From positions 45,847,082 to 45,911,081 of the forward strand of contig CM074193.1 of NCBI GenBank assembly GCA_037179385.1: a stretch of 64,000 nucleotides of DNA. The letters run 5' to 3'. Source of the DNA: Holothuria scabra. Its lineage: Eukaryota; Echinodermata; Holothuroidea; Aspidochirotida; Holothuriidae. Positions 23,276 through 34,959 of the stretch are shown here, piece by piece. The translations under genes and the position numbers were made by a program. How positions within the stretch are numbered: position 1 is the first letter of the stretch; every line of letters starts with the position of its first letter. The notes below the pieces were generated by a model. It saw only the letters and a list, made by a program, of their open reading frames with translations. It did no database searches and was not told where the DNA came from.

Positions 23276-23854
23276 TCAGATGGATGCCGAAACGGTATAT
23301 CTTGACCATGTTGCCTTAAAAACAAAATCAACACGAAAACCGCCAACATTCCACGTGATAACGTGTAAAGTAATGATGTATAAGTGGGGTATTAGGACCT
23401 CAATAACTCCCTGGATGTCTGTATATTTTCGCATTTCAACGCGATTCAGAGTTTTTGTTTCCAAATTTGATATTTCCTTCAATGAAATCAGAAGGTCATT
23501 TTCTATGCAATGCAGATATATTTCTGATTGTATTTCTACAAAGATAAAAGTTTAAAAGCAACTGTGTAAGGCAGAAACTTGATACAAGAATAACACTTAG
23601 GTAAAAGGTAAAAGGGCAATGAACATTTTGAAAGTGTTGCAGAAGACCGAATTAATTACAATTGCTGCTCGAAACAACGTGAAAGTCTTTGCCTGTCAAT
23701 CTGGGAAATCGCTAACAAAATCATTTAGTGAAAGTTTCATATTTGTTAAATGAGAGTATCAAAACCTTTCCTTCTAAGGGGTTAACTTCTTAAGCTCAAA
23801 TGACATTTTCTTGAAGTTATCGTTTCCCACAAAAACAGAAGTTGTCAGACTCAC

Positions 23855-24101
23855 CGACTAAATCCTTTTTCCCTTTCATAGTCATTTGAACTTCCTTAAT
23901 TGCTTTAAATTCGGTTTCAGGGAAATCCCCTGGTAGCCATTCCTTCCCTTTCTCGAGAACACACACTCTCTGCCCGGCCCTCGCACATCGACTAGCAGCA
24001 ATGGAACCCCCATACCCTGTCCCAATGACGATGACGTCATATCTGGCTTTAATATTTCCCAGTGGCGACGACAGGCGGAACTTGGAGTAGTCAGGATGGT
24101 G
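23855..24101 (-). CDS. GMC flavoprotein oxidase, FAD-binding N-terminal exon (cholesterol-oxidase-like)
   Basis: Internal exon of a glucose-methanol-choline (GMC) family oxidoreductase; bacterial relatives use FAD to oxidise the 3-hydroxyl of sterols. The exon reads 82 codons plus one base. Exon residues 22-32 form the Rossmann strand and dinucleotide loop (DVIVIGTGYGG, a GxGxxG motif), and residues 46-52 (VCVLEKG) contain Glu50, which in this fold binds the adenosine ribose. The upstream boundary is a polypyrimidine tract ending in TTTGCAG at 24102; the downstream boundary is G|GTGAGT at 23855/23854. The exon opens in phase 0 and ends in phase 1, which exactly matches the exon at 1538-1671. 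A TTG in the acceptor could be mistaken for a start; I take it as intron. The initiator exon was not found to the right. The family call is solid. Sterol specificity is inference, because the catalytic C-terminal region is outside the window. Confidence 0.9.
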
Positions 24102-25180
24102 CTGCAAAGAAAAAACAATTTGAATTCTTTGTAACTATTTTTCAATTTGATAATCAGTAGATAGTAACTCGGCTTGTGAGACAGAGGGATAAACGCTCCC
24201 CCCGCTCCTGGAATTAACCCCTTACGGCAGGTAATTTCCTATTTTCTAGCATTATATGCACAGTTTCAGGCAAACTTGTAATCCCACACGGATGATACCA
24301 CATTACCCACTCATTGCATTCTCCCTTTATAAATATTTCTCCATCCGCAGATGAGAACAGATAGAATTATTATCCTATTTTAAGAAATAAAATGTGAACC
24401 TGAACTTGCGAAAATTTCCCGGGTGCGGATCGTTAGGAGGAAATTGTCCCCAGGGGGTGTACCAGATAGGAACTTTAAAGTCGTCCGGGAATCGTCGAGA
24501 GGGGGGGGGGGGTTACTCGGAGGGATGTTAAGCCTCCTCCCGGAAGTTATTTTCGTATTCCCAAAAATTTGCCATTGATTCATCACATTCCAACTCATTG
24601 TCCCTTGTAAAATAATCGTTCGTCTATGAGGCATTCCCCACCTGTACTTCTTCGTCCAACTTCGAACTTGTCTCATGCATGCAGTAGCGTTGATGAAGGA
24701 CCCGGGCCGTTTTAAAGAATAACAAAACAACAAACATCAGTCTAATCCTTTGACCCCATTTTATGACAAACTATCGCAATCCGTGAAATTTATTTTACTT
24801 AAATATTTCGGTAAAAAACAATAAACTGCGGGTTGTAATAACAAGTACAAGGTTGTTGTAGATCAAAAAGCACATGGAAGTATATATGTAGGACTCATAC
24901 GTGTTGTTTGAACTCCCTGAATAACACAATACTACATGAAGATGGGAGGGTGTTATACTGTAGTTTCTGAAAGGAGATGCAACGCTACGGCTCCACGGTC
25001 TGCCAGGATTGAATGTCAACTACTTGGCGGGGTCAAGTTCAAACACGATGAGCAACCATTTTGAGGTCATAATTTTCCCAGCCTCTTTCTAGGTACCTTT
25101 GTTTTGTAAACTACACACTGACTCTGACACAGGAATTCACTACGTATGCGAACAATCGACGACGGTCGATGGTGGTCCAG
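24102..25180. other. Sequence upstream of the GMC exon
   Basis: This should be intron upstream of the FAD-binding exon. It includes a G-tract near 24503 and a 19-base segment (24685-24703) that resembles part of the 1538-1671 exon; see findings. No convincing first exon. Confidence 0.4.
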
Positions 25181-25184
25181 GCTG

Positions 25185-25310
25185 TCACATACCTTGCCTA
25201 CGTAGCAGCCTGTCTGGGGTATCCCTTGTTGAAGTGCTTCGAGAAGATTTCAACAGCTGTACAAAAGGAGTCCGTTCGGCGGGGTACCATTTACCTAGAA
25301 TAATTACGCA
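25185..25310 (+). repeat. Repeat family G fragment
   Basis: CCTACGTAGCAGCCTGTCTGG and GTCCGTTCGGCGGGGTA parallel CCTGCGTAGCAGGCTGTATGG and GTCCAGCGGGGTAGC in 33892-33995. Confidence 0.45.
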
Positions 25311-25609
25311 CCAATCTCTTTAAATAGTGAAATGAAAGGAGCACAAAGGGTACTTCACGGTCGATGGCACTGATATTCATCGAAAAAATCTTTACTTACC
25401 CTCTGAGCAGAGTATTTGTGAAAGATTCCAAGCGCAATGCATTATATATATAGGCACAGAGAAGTAGACCAATTATGGAACCGGCTACTTAAGCCTCACT
25501 GTGATCGTAACGATAATACTTTGTCCGGGTTGTAGGACCTAAAACATTTCATGATAGGGTCTTTTTGTAAGAGTTTATGTGGAACAGCCTGCGTATAAAG
25601 CCTTCATCA

Positions 25610-25866
25610 TTTCTGCAGTTGCACGACTGATTAAATCGGCGCGATGTTCATATGTTCCGCCTCTCACGCGGAAGGCCCGAGTTCTATTCCCAGGTCGAGT
25701 CATACCAAAGACTCTAAAACGGAACTTACGACCGTTGTACGCGATTCTGCGCATAAGCAACGGAGTGAGGAAAACAAGCCACTGAGTCACAACTGGAAAA
25801 AAGGCCTTGGTCGGCTCGACTTGAACCAATACGTTGGAAACTGGGCCGTAAAACTCTATCTCACTT
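25610..25866 (+). mobile_element. tRNA-derived SINE copy
   Basis: B-box-like GAGTTCTATTCC at about 25678, then GTCATACCAAAGACTCTAAAACGGAA, AAACAAGCCACTGAGTCACAACTGG and the tail TTGGAAACTGGGCCGTAAAACTC. Promoter half diverged. Confidence 0.75.
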
Positions 25867-25899
25867 CTCACTCCTTCTCTTCAAATTTCATTAAATCGT

Positions 25900-27069
25900 A
25901 GTAAGGGGTAATTCCGATATTACCATAGTGAAATCATTTCTCCCACCTTTGGGTTCCTTTCCAGAGCTTTGTTAAATGTGAAGTCATTCGAAAATTTGTA
26001 CAAGTCCCACACTTTGAAAAAGACGAAAATGAATGCTTCCTCAACGGTAAAAGTTTAATCGATTCTATTATACAAATTACGAAATTTCTTTAATGGATCC
26101 CCCTCCCGAGATGTTGGATGGGAAAACATGACGATGATTTGTCCCCGAGCTAAATAAAGAGCTAAATCTACAGACTCTTAACTTTGATCTACTACCATTA
26201 AATTCCGTCAGCTTTCTTCGAAACTTGTTGCTCAGGCAAATATGTCTTTTAACCCTCTTTACCCCCCCCCCCCCAATTCACCCCCCCCCCGAAATATTCC
26301 TCACCCGGCTGTCAACTGCGCCCAGTTTTTAGAAAGTTACCTCTGGTAATTTATACATCATGACCCATGTAATTGTTTTGTTGATGTATGGATTAAAAGT
26401 TGACCTCAGACTTAAATAATATAACGGTCGATTAAGTCAGAAAATTTACAAAAAATAAAAAAGAAAAGAAACGAAAACAAAGGTAATTAGCGTGCATTTG
26501 CTCCAAAACGACCATAGCGGTGTGGCATTTTTTTATCTAAAAATATCCGTCGAATTCATTCGTCACGTCAGAACAGCAACACTGTTTCACTACCCATGTA
26601 TGCGTGTAGCCGAAACTTGTAGATACATCTTGGCGGCACAAAAAGAGTAACGCCATTTGGGTTAGAGGGAAGCGTTTAAGAAGAAAATTTCATCCAAAAC
26701 GTCTCCCTGATCAATTGGAATGGCACTACACGGGATTTGTTAGCCCTGCATGGATCTACCTAAGTATACAAATAGGGGAAAATAGTAGCAATGTCCGTGT
26801 GCGTCGGTTGGAGGGAGGTGGACACGTCCATCCACGTTTTAAAAATACACTCATTGGCTTGAGCAGATATCTAGTGTACAGTAAATTCTTGACAAAAGTG
26901 GTAATGCCCTCGACGTTTCCGAGTAAACAGTAGATTGACGTCTAAGGGAATTTTCGATAAAAAGAATACCAAAAGGTCGAGGAGGGGAAATGGCCCCTCT
27001 ACCCGCCCACCTACACGCCTGATTAGCCTATACGAGTAATGTACAATTATCTCGAAAGTAGTAGCTTAA
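25900..27069. other. Non-coding sequence with poly-C tracts
   Basis: Two C-runs at about 26262-26275 and 26281-26290. Otherwise no repeat or exon was recognised. Confidence 0.3.
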
Positions 27070-27632
27070 AGGGGAAGTTAAAGCAAAAATTTAATTTTCA
27101 TATGTGAAAGAGGAACAAAATCTACATAGTGTGGTGAAAGTTCCATTCAAATCGGACATGTATTTCTTGAGATACCAGTAAATGAAGTCAGTAGATTTGT
27201 GTCTTAAAGTGAGTTTGAGGGCAGCAGAGCTTAAATCACTTCCCCACATTGACAAGGAATTGTTTCCCTTTGTTTTATCAGACTGTTGTGTTGACCTTGA
27301 AGTAATAGGAATATGACCTCACTGTGGGAAATGCAAAGTTTGTAAAATTCTCATGCCACTTATGCAATCACATTTTAATAACATGGGCTTCTTGAGGAGA
27401 AAATCCAGCATAAAGTTTAAAGAAAAAGAAAAGACTGCCCATAAATGTGGTGATGTGATGTCATATGTGCTTGCTTCAACTTCACTTGTTGTTGAAAATG
27501 TGAAAACTTTACCTGTTCATTTCTTGAGAACCCCACATCGGATTTCAATGCAAATTTTACCAAAATGCTTAGAATGGGCACCTCTCTAACATACCAAATC
27601 CTGTTCCTGTTGTGACCTTAAACCCTTCTTTT
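27070..27632 (+). mobile_element. MITE family C, copy 2
   Basis: TTAA at 27066-27069 and 27633-27636. Closely similar to 11156-11724 throughout, so it is useful for a consensus. A 78-codon frame inside is an artefact of the repeat. Confidence 0.82.
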
Positions 27633-28147
27633 TTAAAGAATGTGATCATGGGAAGTCATATGTCCAATATCATAACAGCAAATTCAATACCATTTACCAG
27701 GGTAGCCTGTATTTCCTTTAACAATCATGTATAATGTATAGGCCTACCGATTCCATATAGGCTGATATTGTGAGCTATAAAACTCTGTAGGTAGTATGGG
27801 ATTTTCTTTTAATAGGTACACTTTCAAAATAGACGGTAAAGCAAAGTTCACTGAAGCGAGGCCAAATAAAAACAATGCATACAAAAAGACGTGAGGATAC
27901 CCTAGAACTTACAACTGAACTGCAGCTTACACCCTTATAGAATAACGACTATTATGACTTTGTTCATGCATGGCGTGTTGTGGTTCAATGGTACCCATGA
28001 AGTCTAGTGTTTACGGTAGACTAACGTTATGTTATGTCAGCCTATACCTCGAAACATTGCAAGGTAACTGCACATTATTCGGAAGTACAGGCACATTTAA
28101 AGAATGGTCCAGAACCAAATTTATATTTAAAATGCTAAATGTTAAGT

Positions 28148-28650
28148 TTAAATAAAAACTTCATTTTCATATGTGAAAGACAAACTTAATTTACACAGGC
28201 CATTAAAACTTCTACAACAACTGCGGTTACAAGTTTTGTGTCCAAAAGTGAGTTTGGAGGCAGCAGAGGTTACATCACTTCCTCACACTGACAAGGAATG
28301 CTTTGTTTCCCTTTATCAGACAGATGTGTTGACCTTGAAGGTAATAGGGATGGCACCTTATCATGAGGAATGTGAAGGTTTTAGTGTCTCTCATTAAGTC
28401 TTGTTCTGATGACATGAGACTGCAGAGGAGAAAACTGGTTGTAAATTTTAAAAAAAACTAACTTTTCTTTAATGTGAGGATATGATGTCGTATGTGCTTG
28501 CTTCAAGTTCACTTCTAGTTGAGAATGTGTCAACTTTACCTGCTTGTAACTTAACCACCAAACATCAGATTTTGATGAAATTTCACCAGAATGCGTAAAA
28601 TAAGTACACTCTAACATATCAAAACTTCGTTTGACCATAGACCCGTCTAT
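28148..28650 (+). mobile_element. MITE family C, copy 3
   Basis: Shares GTCCAAAAGTGAGTTTG, GGCAGCAGAGGTTACATCACTTCC and GTTGACCTTGAAGG with the other copies; more diverged with internal deletions. The right end meets TTAA at 28651. Confidence 0.7.
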
Positions 28651-28654
28651 TTAA

Positions 28655-30128
28655 GAAGAACATAATATACGCTGGGCTAGGTTTCATTCATTTTCCATGT
28701 TCGGGTCTCGACCAATGTAAGCAAACTGAAGTTGAAACATGGATTCATTTTGTTGACAAATGTTTTGTTTTTCTTTATTTTTCATCCTGTAACTTTAAAT
28801 TGTTTAGTGATGCAATCTTACCCCTAGGGCAAAAAAGTTTTTTTTTTAATTTCATTGCTCAGGATGCACTTATTGCATAAAATTGGTAGTAAATCATAAA
28901 TAAAAACAAAACATTGGTCAACCATTCGAATCCATAACATCACGCCTGCTTGCTTCAGGCTCATTTTTTACAGGAAATTTGCCACATTCAATGCTTTTAT
29001 TTCGAGAACCGAACATTTGAGGCAGAACGCCGAATATGTTTTTCTTGAAAATACCAAAACTAAATTTGGCTCTGGAAAATTCATTTGAATTTGCATGGTT
29101 ACTATATATACATAGTAACGATTTTTATGGTAAAATTGTCGAATTCGTCAGTATATCGTCGCTTGGTGTGACCGATAACTGTAGGTAGGATGTTCTGAAG
29201 TTGCACTGAAAGAGGGCTATAGAAAAAGGTGACCAACCCAGGATCGACCTGAAGAGTCTACATGACGGTTTGGCATGCGTGGTTATTTTAGACTACCATA
29301 AACGGAACAGAACATGCAGACATTATTAGCGACAGATGATCTTAACTTAAAAAGACGAAGAAACTGCATGGCTGTCACGTGTAATGCACGTAACCATACC
29401 TTGTCAACCGAAGTACACAAACATAAAACTAATAAGGGAAAGTCTATGTTTATGGCTCACTTGTATGAACAATAAGACCCAAGGAAAACAGTTTTTGCTG
29501 CAAATGGATTTGCCAACTTTCTTTTGTAATCCTTTTTAATAATGATTGAATATGTAATGAACCATGGATGTGTAACATAGCCTGTTAACGACTTGATATA
29601 TTACTACTTACACAAAGAAGGCAAATTTGCTCCTTGGCTCAGAGATTATTTTGCCGATGGGTTGTACTCAGATCCAAGGGGCGGCGATGATGTACATGGG
29701 AGACAAAGGAACGTGCATCCTACAAAAATATTACGTGGGACACATCATATCAAATTCCTCCACAATATTTTGAGGCATGAAGGAGGAGGGTGCTTACACC
29801 TCAGGAGACCCAACGTCTCGTTTAAGGAGACCGCCGCCATAGACGACCCACCCCCCCCCCCAAAAAAAAAAAAAAACAAATGGGAGAATGAGGCCTCAGT
29901 TGGGGTTTTCATATCTGTTACACTGTTTTACCACTGTTCAGAATGCAGCTGTTTGAAGAAAGTTATGTAGTTGTTTAACAATTTAAAACAATTTTTTTAG
30001 TTTTTTATCAAATGAACACCTTTTGGTTGTTTGAAATTTAAAAAACATCGGGTGATTCGCTGGTTCATATGTGGTTGTTTGAAAATTGAAACAACTTCTT
30101 AAGGGTTGTTTTAACAGTTACGTATACG
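28655..30128. other. Non-coding sequence, no element recognised
   Basis: C-run followed by A-run at about 29850-29876. The 125-codon frame crossing it is not protein-like. No exon recognised. Confidence 0.3.
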
Positions 30129-30221
30129 ATGAATCCTACACGTATTGCGCCGTCACCCATATTACCAAAGCAAATTGGCTCTGTGGTAATTTGGTTGACG
30201 GCGCAATGCGGGTAGGAGTCA
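30129..30221. mobile_element. 93-bp foldback element
   Basis: The arms ATTGCGCCGTCA and TGACGGCGCAAT lie within about 39-base imperfect inverted repeats (TCCTACACGTATTGCGCC / GGCGCAATGCGGGTAGGA). Very likely a miniature DNA element. Confidence 0.75.
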
Positions 30222-30589
30222 TTGTAATTTCGTCATTGTTTAATTTTGTCAAGTAAACCTACACTAGGAATGTTGGGACGGAAGGCATGTAATTCATATT
30301 GCTACAGTAACAGATATAAACATCTTTAGTCTGATGACATTTCATTTAATGTCATAACCAGCATAAGTTACAAATTCGCCCGGTAAATTAAATCGAGTGA
30401 AGGGGAAAAGGCACGTGAGAACTGAATTACAAGACATACCAGGAACAAATTTATAGACGATACATCTTGTTACTTTTGGGAAGGTTTTCGTTCACCATTT
30501 TGAGACGATGTGTCCATTTGTCGTGCGTGTGCTGATGAGTTATTTCAAATCTCGCTCACTCAATGAGCCTAAAATGGTTTAATATTAAA

Positions 30590-30968
30590 TGCCAAATCTT
30601 CTCACCCCATACAATTCAAATTCCTCTAACCTAGCTTACTTAAGCCCCGCCCACATCTGCCTTAACTCATCCTCATTCAAACACTATCTCAGTTTACTGC
30701 TTCAGAATGAGCATACAAGACCCCAATGTGTAATCAGAACACTACCCCTCATTCAAACACTATCTCAGTTTACTGCTTCAGAATGAGCATACAAGACCCC
30801 AGTGTGTAATCAGAACACTACCAGTTCAGTACATGCTATGTAATATAAGCATCGGTACTCTACATTTTTTTTAATTTGCTGTCAATCAAAGAGCTTTGCC
30901 AATTGAGAATTTTTGTAAACTATTACAAAAGATGTAGTTTAGGGTGAGAATTGACGGTTGGGTAGCCC
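30590..30968 (-). mobile_element. MITE family B with internal 76-bp duplication
   Basis: TTAA at 30586-30589. Reverse orientation relative to 34109. Units 30672-30747 and 30748-30823 are near-identical tandem copies, only about four differences. The right end is approximate. Confidence 0.75.
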
Positions 30969-31019
30969 TACTTGGCTAATTTGTTAGATGTCTCCCGATG
31001 CCCCCTTCATCACTATCAG

Positions 31020-31283
31020 AAAAAGAGCAAACAAGGACATATTACGGAACCGTTCTTTCATACTATTACCCTAAAATTTCTTCTTATTTCTCTTTCAATA
31101 GAACTTCCATAATATTTTATGACTGTAATATGGTATTCTCAAGGTGGACCAAGTAATTATTCATGGGAAAAGTCTCAACTGAATTGAAGAGAAAAATATT
31201 TTCACATTATTCTCAAGAGCAAATCAGGGAACAGGATAGTGTATATACCAATTTCAGTTGGGGTGACAGTCTGCTTTTGCCAT
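31020..31283. mobile_element. MITE family A, diverged copy
   Basis: Contains TATGGTATTCTCAAGGTGGACCAAGTAA, CAAATCAGGGAACAGGATAG and a right end CTGCTTTTGCCAT before TTAA (31284-31287). The left end is eroded. Confidence 0.6.
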
Positions 31284-31334
31284 TTAAGTGTGCAACATTT
31301 ACGTCCTGAAATACAGTAGGCCTATCACATTTAA

Positions 31335-31647
31335 AAGTTTAATTCTCTCACCCCAAACAGTACCAATTCTCCTAACTTTCTTACTTAAGCACCTCCCACA
31401 AATGTCTCAAATTCGTTCTCATCCAGACACAATCTCAGTTTATTCAACTCTCTGGTTTATTGCTTGAGGGTGAGTATAAAAAAGCTCAATGTGTATGGTC
31501 AAAACACTTTCATTACAGTCCATGCTATGCGATATAAGCTTTGGTACTCTGCATTGTTGCAATTAGCTGTCAGTCAAAGAGCTGAGCCAATTGAGAATTT
31601 CGGTAAACCCCGACAAGAATTGTAGTATGGGGTGAGAGGATTGCCCC
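31335..31647 (-). mobile_element. MITE family B copy
   Basis: TTAA at 31331-31334 and 31648-31651; the internal phrases CTTAAGCACCTCCCACAAATGTC and TGTCAGTCAAAGAGCTGAGCC match the family in reverse orientation. Confidence 0.8.
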
Positions 31648-32160
31648 TTAATAGATACTTGGAAGAGAGAACATAGAAAATTTATGAGATTTAGTTGTTG
31701 CCTCAATATACGTTTAGGGCAACCTTTCAAGTTTACTCGACTGTTTGACGAAGAACCGAGCAATTACTCCAAAAGAACTCCTACTCCCGAAATCAAGGAG
31801 TGTTGCAACTATGGTCCCGACTAACTGGAGGTTTGCGCGCTATAACGCTTACTGAACTGACACCTTGGTAGCGGAAATGAGGGGATTGGAGGCTTAGGAG
31901 CTGATCCCCCAATGTAAAAGGCAGGAGGGAGGAATCTTCAGCCTCGCAATATTTGCAAAATGCGGCTTCCAAAAGTGTCGACCGTGTGAAGAATTCAGAT
32001 GTGTGCGCTGGACACAAGGCTGGGTACCTAGCTTAGAACACTCGGGACGGTCGTTTCCGGCTATCTAGAGGGTTGTAAAGTCACAACTTTTCTTGTATGC
32101 TCCGCGAAAGTGATGGCGCTAAGCTAAGATACTCTTGCTTGCAATCTGTCGGTGCCCCAA

Positions 32161-32215
32161 TATTTATTTTATTTATTTATTTATTTATTTATTTATTTTA
32201 TTAATTAATTTTTTT
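32161..32215. repeat. (TTTA)n microsatellite
   Basis: About 50 bp of TTTA units followed by TTAATTAATT and a T-run. Confidence 0.9.
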
Positions 32216-32429
32216 AGTTTTGTTCCGCGGCGCCTAATATGACCAACCAGACCCCCAGATCTGCACGGCCCTGTTTTCGACTGGAAGAAAAGCTACAGCA
32301 TGCCTAGGCCTACGTATGAGCATAGCTGGAAAGGCCGAGAAGAGATTTAGCATGGTAAGCAGTGTGATAGTCCTTATTGAGATATCCCACTGAGTGGTGC
32401 CTCGCCTTACGTAAGGCAGGCCTATTATG

Positions 32430-32520
32430 TAATAATTCCTATTGTACTTGGTCCTCAGTATAAGCAATTGAGTAGGAAAGACAAGTCAATGAGCTACAGT
32501 ACAACTGGAGACCGTCGCGA
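32430..32520 (+). mobile_element. SINE fragment
   Basis: ATTGTACTTGGTCCTCAGTATAAGCAATTGAGTAGG matches the SINE body in pieces; ends at ACAACTGGAGACCG. Confidence 0.5.
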
Positions 32521-33750
32521 TCAATGATATAGTGCTAGTAGGGATACACACGCTTTGTCGGCTTCTGTGGTATATACAAGCAGAACGTAACTGTTACGTA
32601 AATAATACGGTCAGTTTCGCAATACACTTTTCTTCCAAATTTATTCGGCTGGACCAAATAGGGCCCTGCTTACAAGTTACAATTTTGACAATGACAGTAA
32701 CACGCAAGTTCTCTTGTAAAAACGGTGCCCAAGAGGATCAAAACAAGTTGCCTTCATAGCAGGTTTCGAAACGTACTCCGTTCACATACACTGGGGTGCA
32801 GCCAATGTAGAAAAGAGGTCCGCTGAGCGGGCAATAAAACTTTCTCCTTCCCAAATGATGCTAATATAATTAGGCCTACCAAACTTTGTAAAGGAGTACT
32901 AAATATACATTAACTCACCTCAGTTCCGCCACTCTGTTTCTGACCCATGCTATAAAAACAGCAAGTTCACCGTTTGATTGAAAATAGAATTTTAACTTAG
33001 AACTATCCTTCCTGAAAACTAATCCATTTAAAAAATACAGCGAATGTTCTACATGTTGCTCCACTCTCCGGATGTTACATTAATTCCAATATTTTAAAAA
33101 TACAGTACTTTCATAACACGGTGTATATCTGCGGCCTCCTTTTCAGATTTTATTGTACGCTGGATTTGTGGGGAAAGATCACGACTTTGCGATGCGAACT
33201 TTGAATGTGCACTGAGCCGGTTTAGGTTCGTCATCTAAACATCTTTCGTTGAGAATAGGCCACCGTAGATCCTATTGTAGCCGTCTTAGTCCACAAGAGA
33301 GGGTTTTTCGTGTCAAGATTGTGTGCAATGAGCGTAAATCGTCAAAATACCGGTCACCTTACGTCAAGGAGATCCCATCCTGTTGTCAAAGTTCTCGTTC
33401 AGGAAGTAGCCTATATATGCATAACGTGCCTGATTGCGAGTGTGCCGTTTGAGCTTCCGTGGGCACGTGAGTGTGGGAAGGTTGTTCAGAACTCGTTGTA
33501 CTTATTATTTTGAAAAGATAATGTGCGGTGAGTTCCAACCGGATATTCGAGGCACCCTGTATAGTTACCAGATCTTCCTGTAAACGATGGTGAGATTGAT
33601 CGATAAAACCATTTGAATGAAGAGCATCGCTCAAATCCTGTGCACCATGTTTATATAAACTAAACAATGTTGTAACGTTCTCAGTTTGAGTTTCTAGCTA
33701 GCTTGACGTCTGCTGTTTGCCCTTTAAGACACGCTTCATGTTCCTTCATT
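32521..33750. other. Non-coding sequence, no element recognised
   Basis: Somewhat higher GC at 33240-33530 with overlapping short frames on both strands, but no domain-like pattern and no strong splice sites. Confidence 0.3.
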
Positions 33751-33751
33751 T

Positions 33752-33997
33752 AGGGAGCTGCCACTCGACTCCCTGCTCTATTCGATAGTGTGATTAAGAT
33801 CCACAAGTGGTAACCTTCTAACCAAGTTGTTGCGACCAGATTCCAAAAACAGTAGCCAAAGGATGAAATTCCGAGGGCAGCTCTCTGATTTACCTGCGTA
33901 GCAGGCTGTATGGCATATTCATTTTTCAGTTATATCCTTTGCTGTGGAAGTTGAGGAGCTTAGAAAATACGAGTTTGTCCAGCGGGGTAGCTCCCTC
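33752..33997. repeat. Repeat family G, possible element with AGGGAGCTGCC ends
   Basis: Starts AGGGAGCTGCCAC and ends GTAGCTCCCT. The inner part (33892-33985) is closely matched in reverse by 52515-52605, sharing CACCTGCGTAGCAG-like, GTATGGCATATTCAT and TTGAGGAGCTTA. Confidence 0.5.
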
Positions 33998-34108
33998 GTA
34001 ATCGTACGTCCTAAAGGTGTCAAGCAGCACAAAAGGACAAAAAACCACTGACTTTACGGTTAATATCCTGCTTCATGATGGGCGAACCTCCGGGCACCCA
34101 TGGCTTAA

Positions 34109-34403
34109 AGGACCAAACCGCTCACCCCAAACTACAATTTTGGTACCCGGGTACCGAAATTTTCAATTGGCTCAGCTCTTTGACTGACAGATAATTCAAA
34201 CAATGCAGAGTGCCAAAGCTTTTAGTACACAACATGAACAGTACTGAGAGTGGTTTGATTGTATAAATTGAGTTTTTCTATAATCACCTTGAAGCAATAA
34301 ACTGAGATTGTATATGGATGAGGATGAATTTCAGACAATTGTGGGAGGGGCTTCAGTAAGAAGGTTAGGAGAATTTGTACTATTGGGGTGAGAGAACAGG
34401 GCC
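34109..34403 (+). mobile_element. MITE family B, reference copy
   Basis: 295 bp with TTAA at 34105-34108 and 34404-34407. Left end AGGACCAAACCGCTCACCCC, right end GGGGTGAGAGAACAGGGCCT, inverted over the CTCACCCC core. Confidence 0.85.
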
Positions 34404-34690
34404 TTTAAAGTGGCAACCATGATGATACTTTGCTTAAAACGGTCAGGGCGCATCCAATCCATTTAGTCCCCATGATACCGTCAACCAATGATACGCTACA
34501 GGAAAACTTGTCAAATTTTGGAAAAGATTTCGAAATAAACAATTCAAAATAAATCATTAGATCAGGTTTTTCAGTCGTAAACAAGGCGTTCAAGATAATA
34601 GTTTACAAAAAGGCGGAATTATTACAGTGAATGGCACCTTCCGTAACAAGGACAACTGTATCTAAAAATACTACAGAAAACATGATTTAA

Positions 34691-34953
34691 AGATCCAGAG
34701 CAGTTGTCCCAAACTGAACTTATTTCGAAGCAACAGCTAAATCTCATACATTTCTTTTTATGTTTCTTCAAAGAAGGACTATCCTCCCAGAACTTCAGCA
34801 TTGCATACGCAAGATTAACAAGGATGTTACTCCAAACAAAATTCCACAATTGATGAGGGAAATATTGTCACGTGATTCTCAAGTGCCAATCATGAAACAG
34901 GACAGCCTACTTGTATTAATTCAAATCGGGGGTGGCAGCAATCAAGTTTCCCT
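34691..34953 (+). mobile_element. MITE family A copy
   Basis: TTAA at 34687-34690 and 34954-34957; ends AGATCCAGAGCAGTTGTCCC and CAATCAAGTTTCCCT; contains GTGCCAATCATGAAACAGGACAG. Confidence 0.8.
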
Positions 34954-34959
34954 TTAAGT

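Larger units (their letters stand above)
1672..23854 (-). other. 22.2-kb intron of the GMC oxidase gene
   Basis: Bounded by GTGAGT at 23854 and TTACAG at 1672 on the minus strand, with compatible flanking phases (1/1). It contains nearly every repeat family of the window: MITE families A-F, a 2-kb hAT-like element, SINE copies, Helentron/HINE-like elements and several hairpins. I found no extra coding exon with GMC similarity inside it, and none is needed to join the two flanking exons. A separate nested gene cannot be excluded by eye. Confidence 0.75.
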
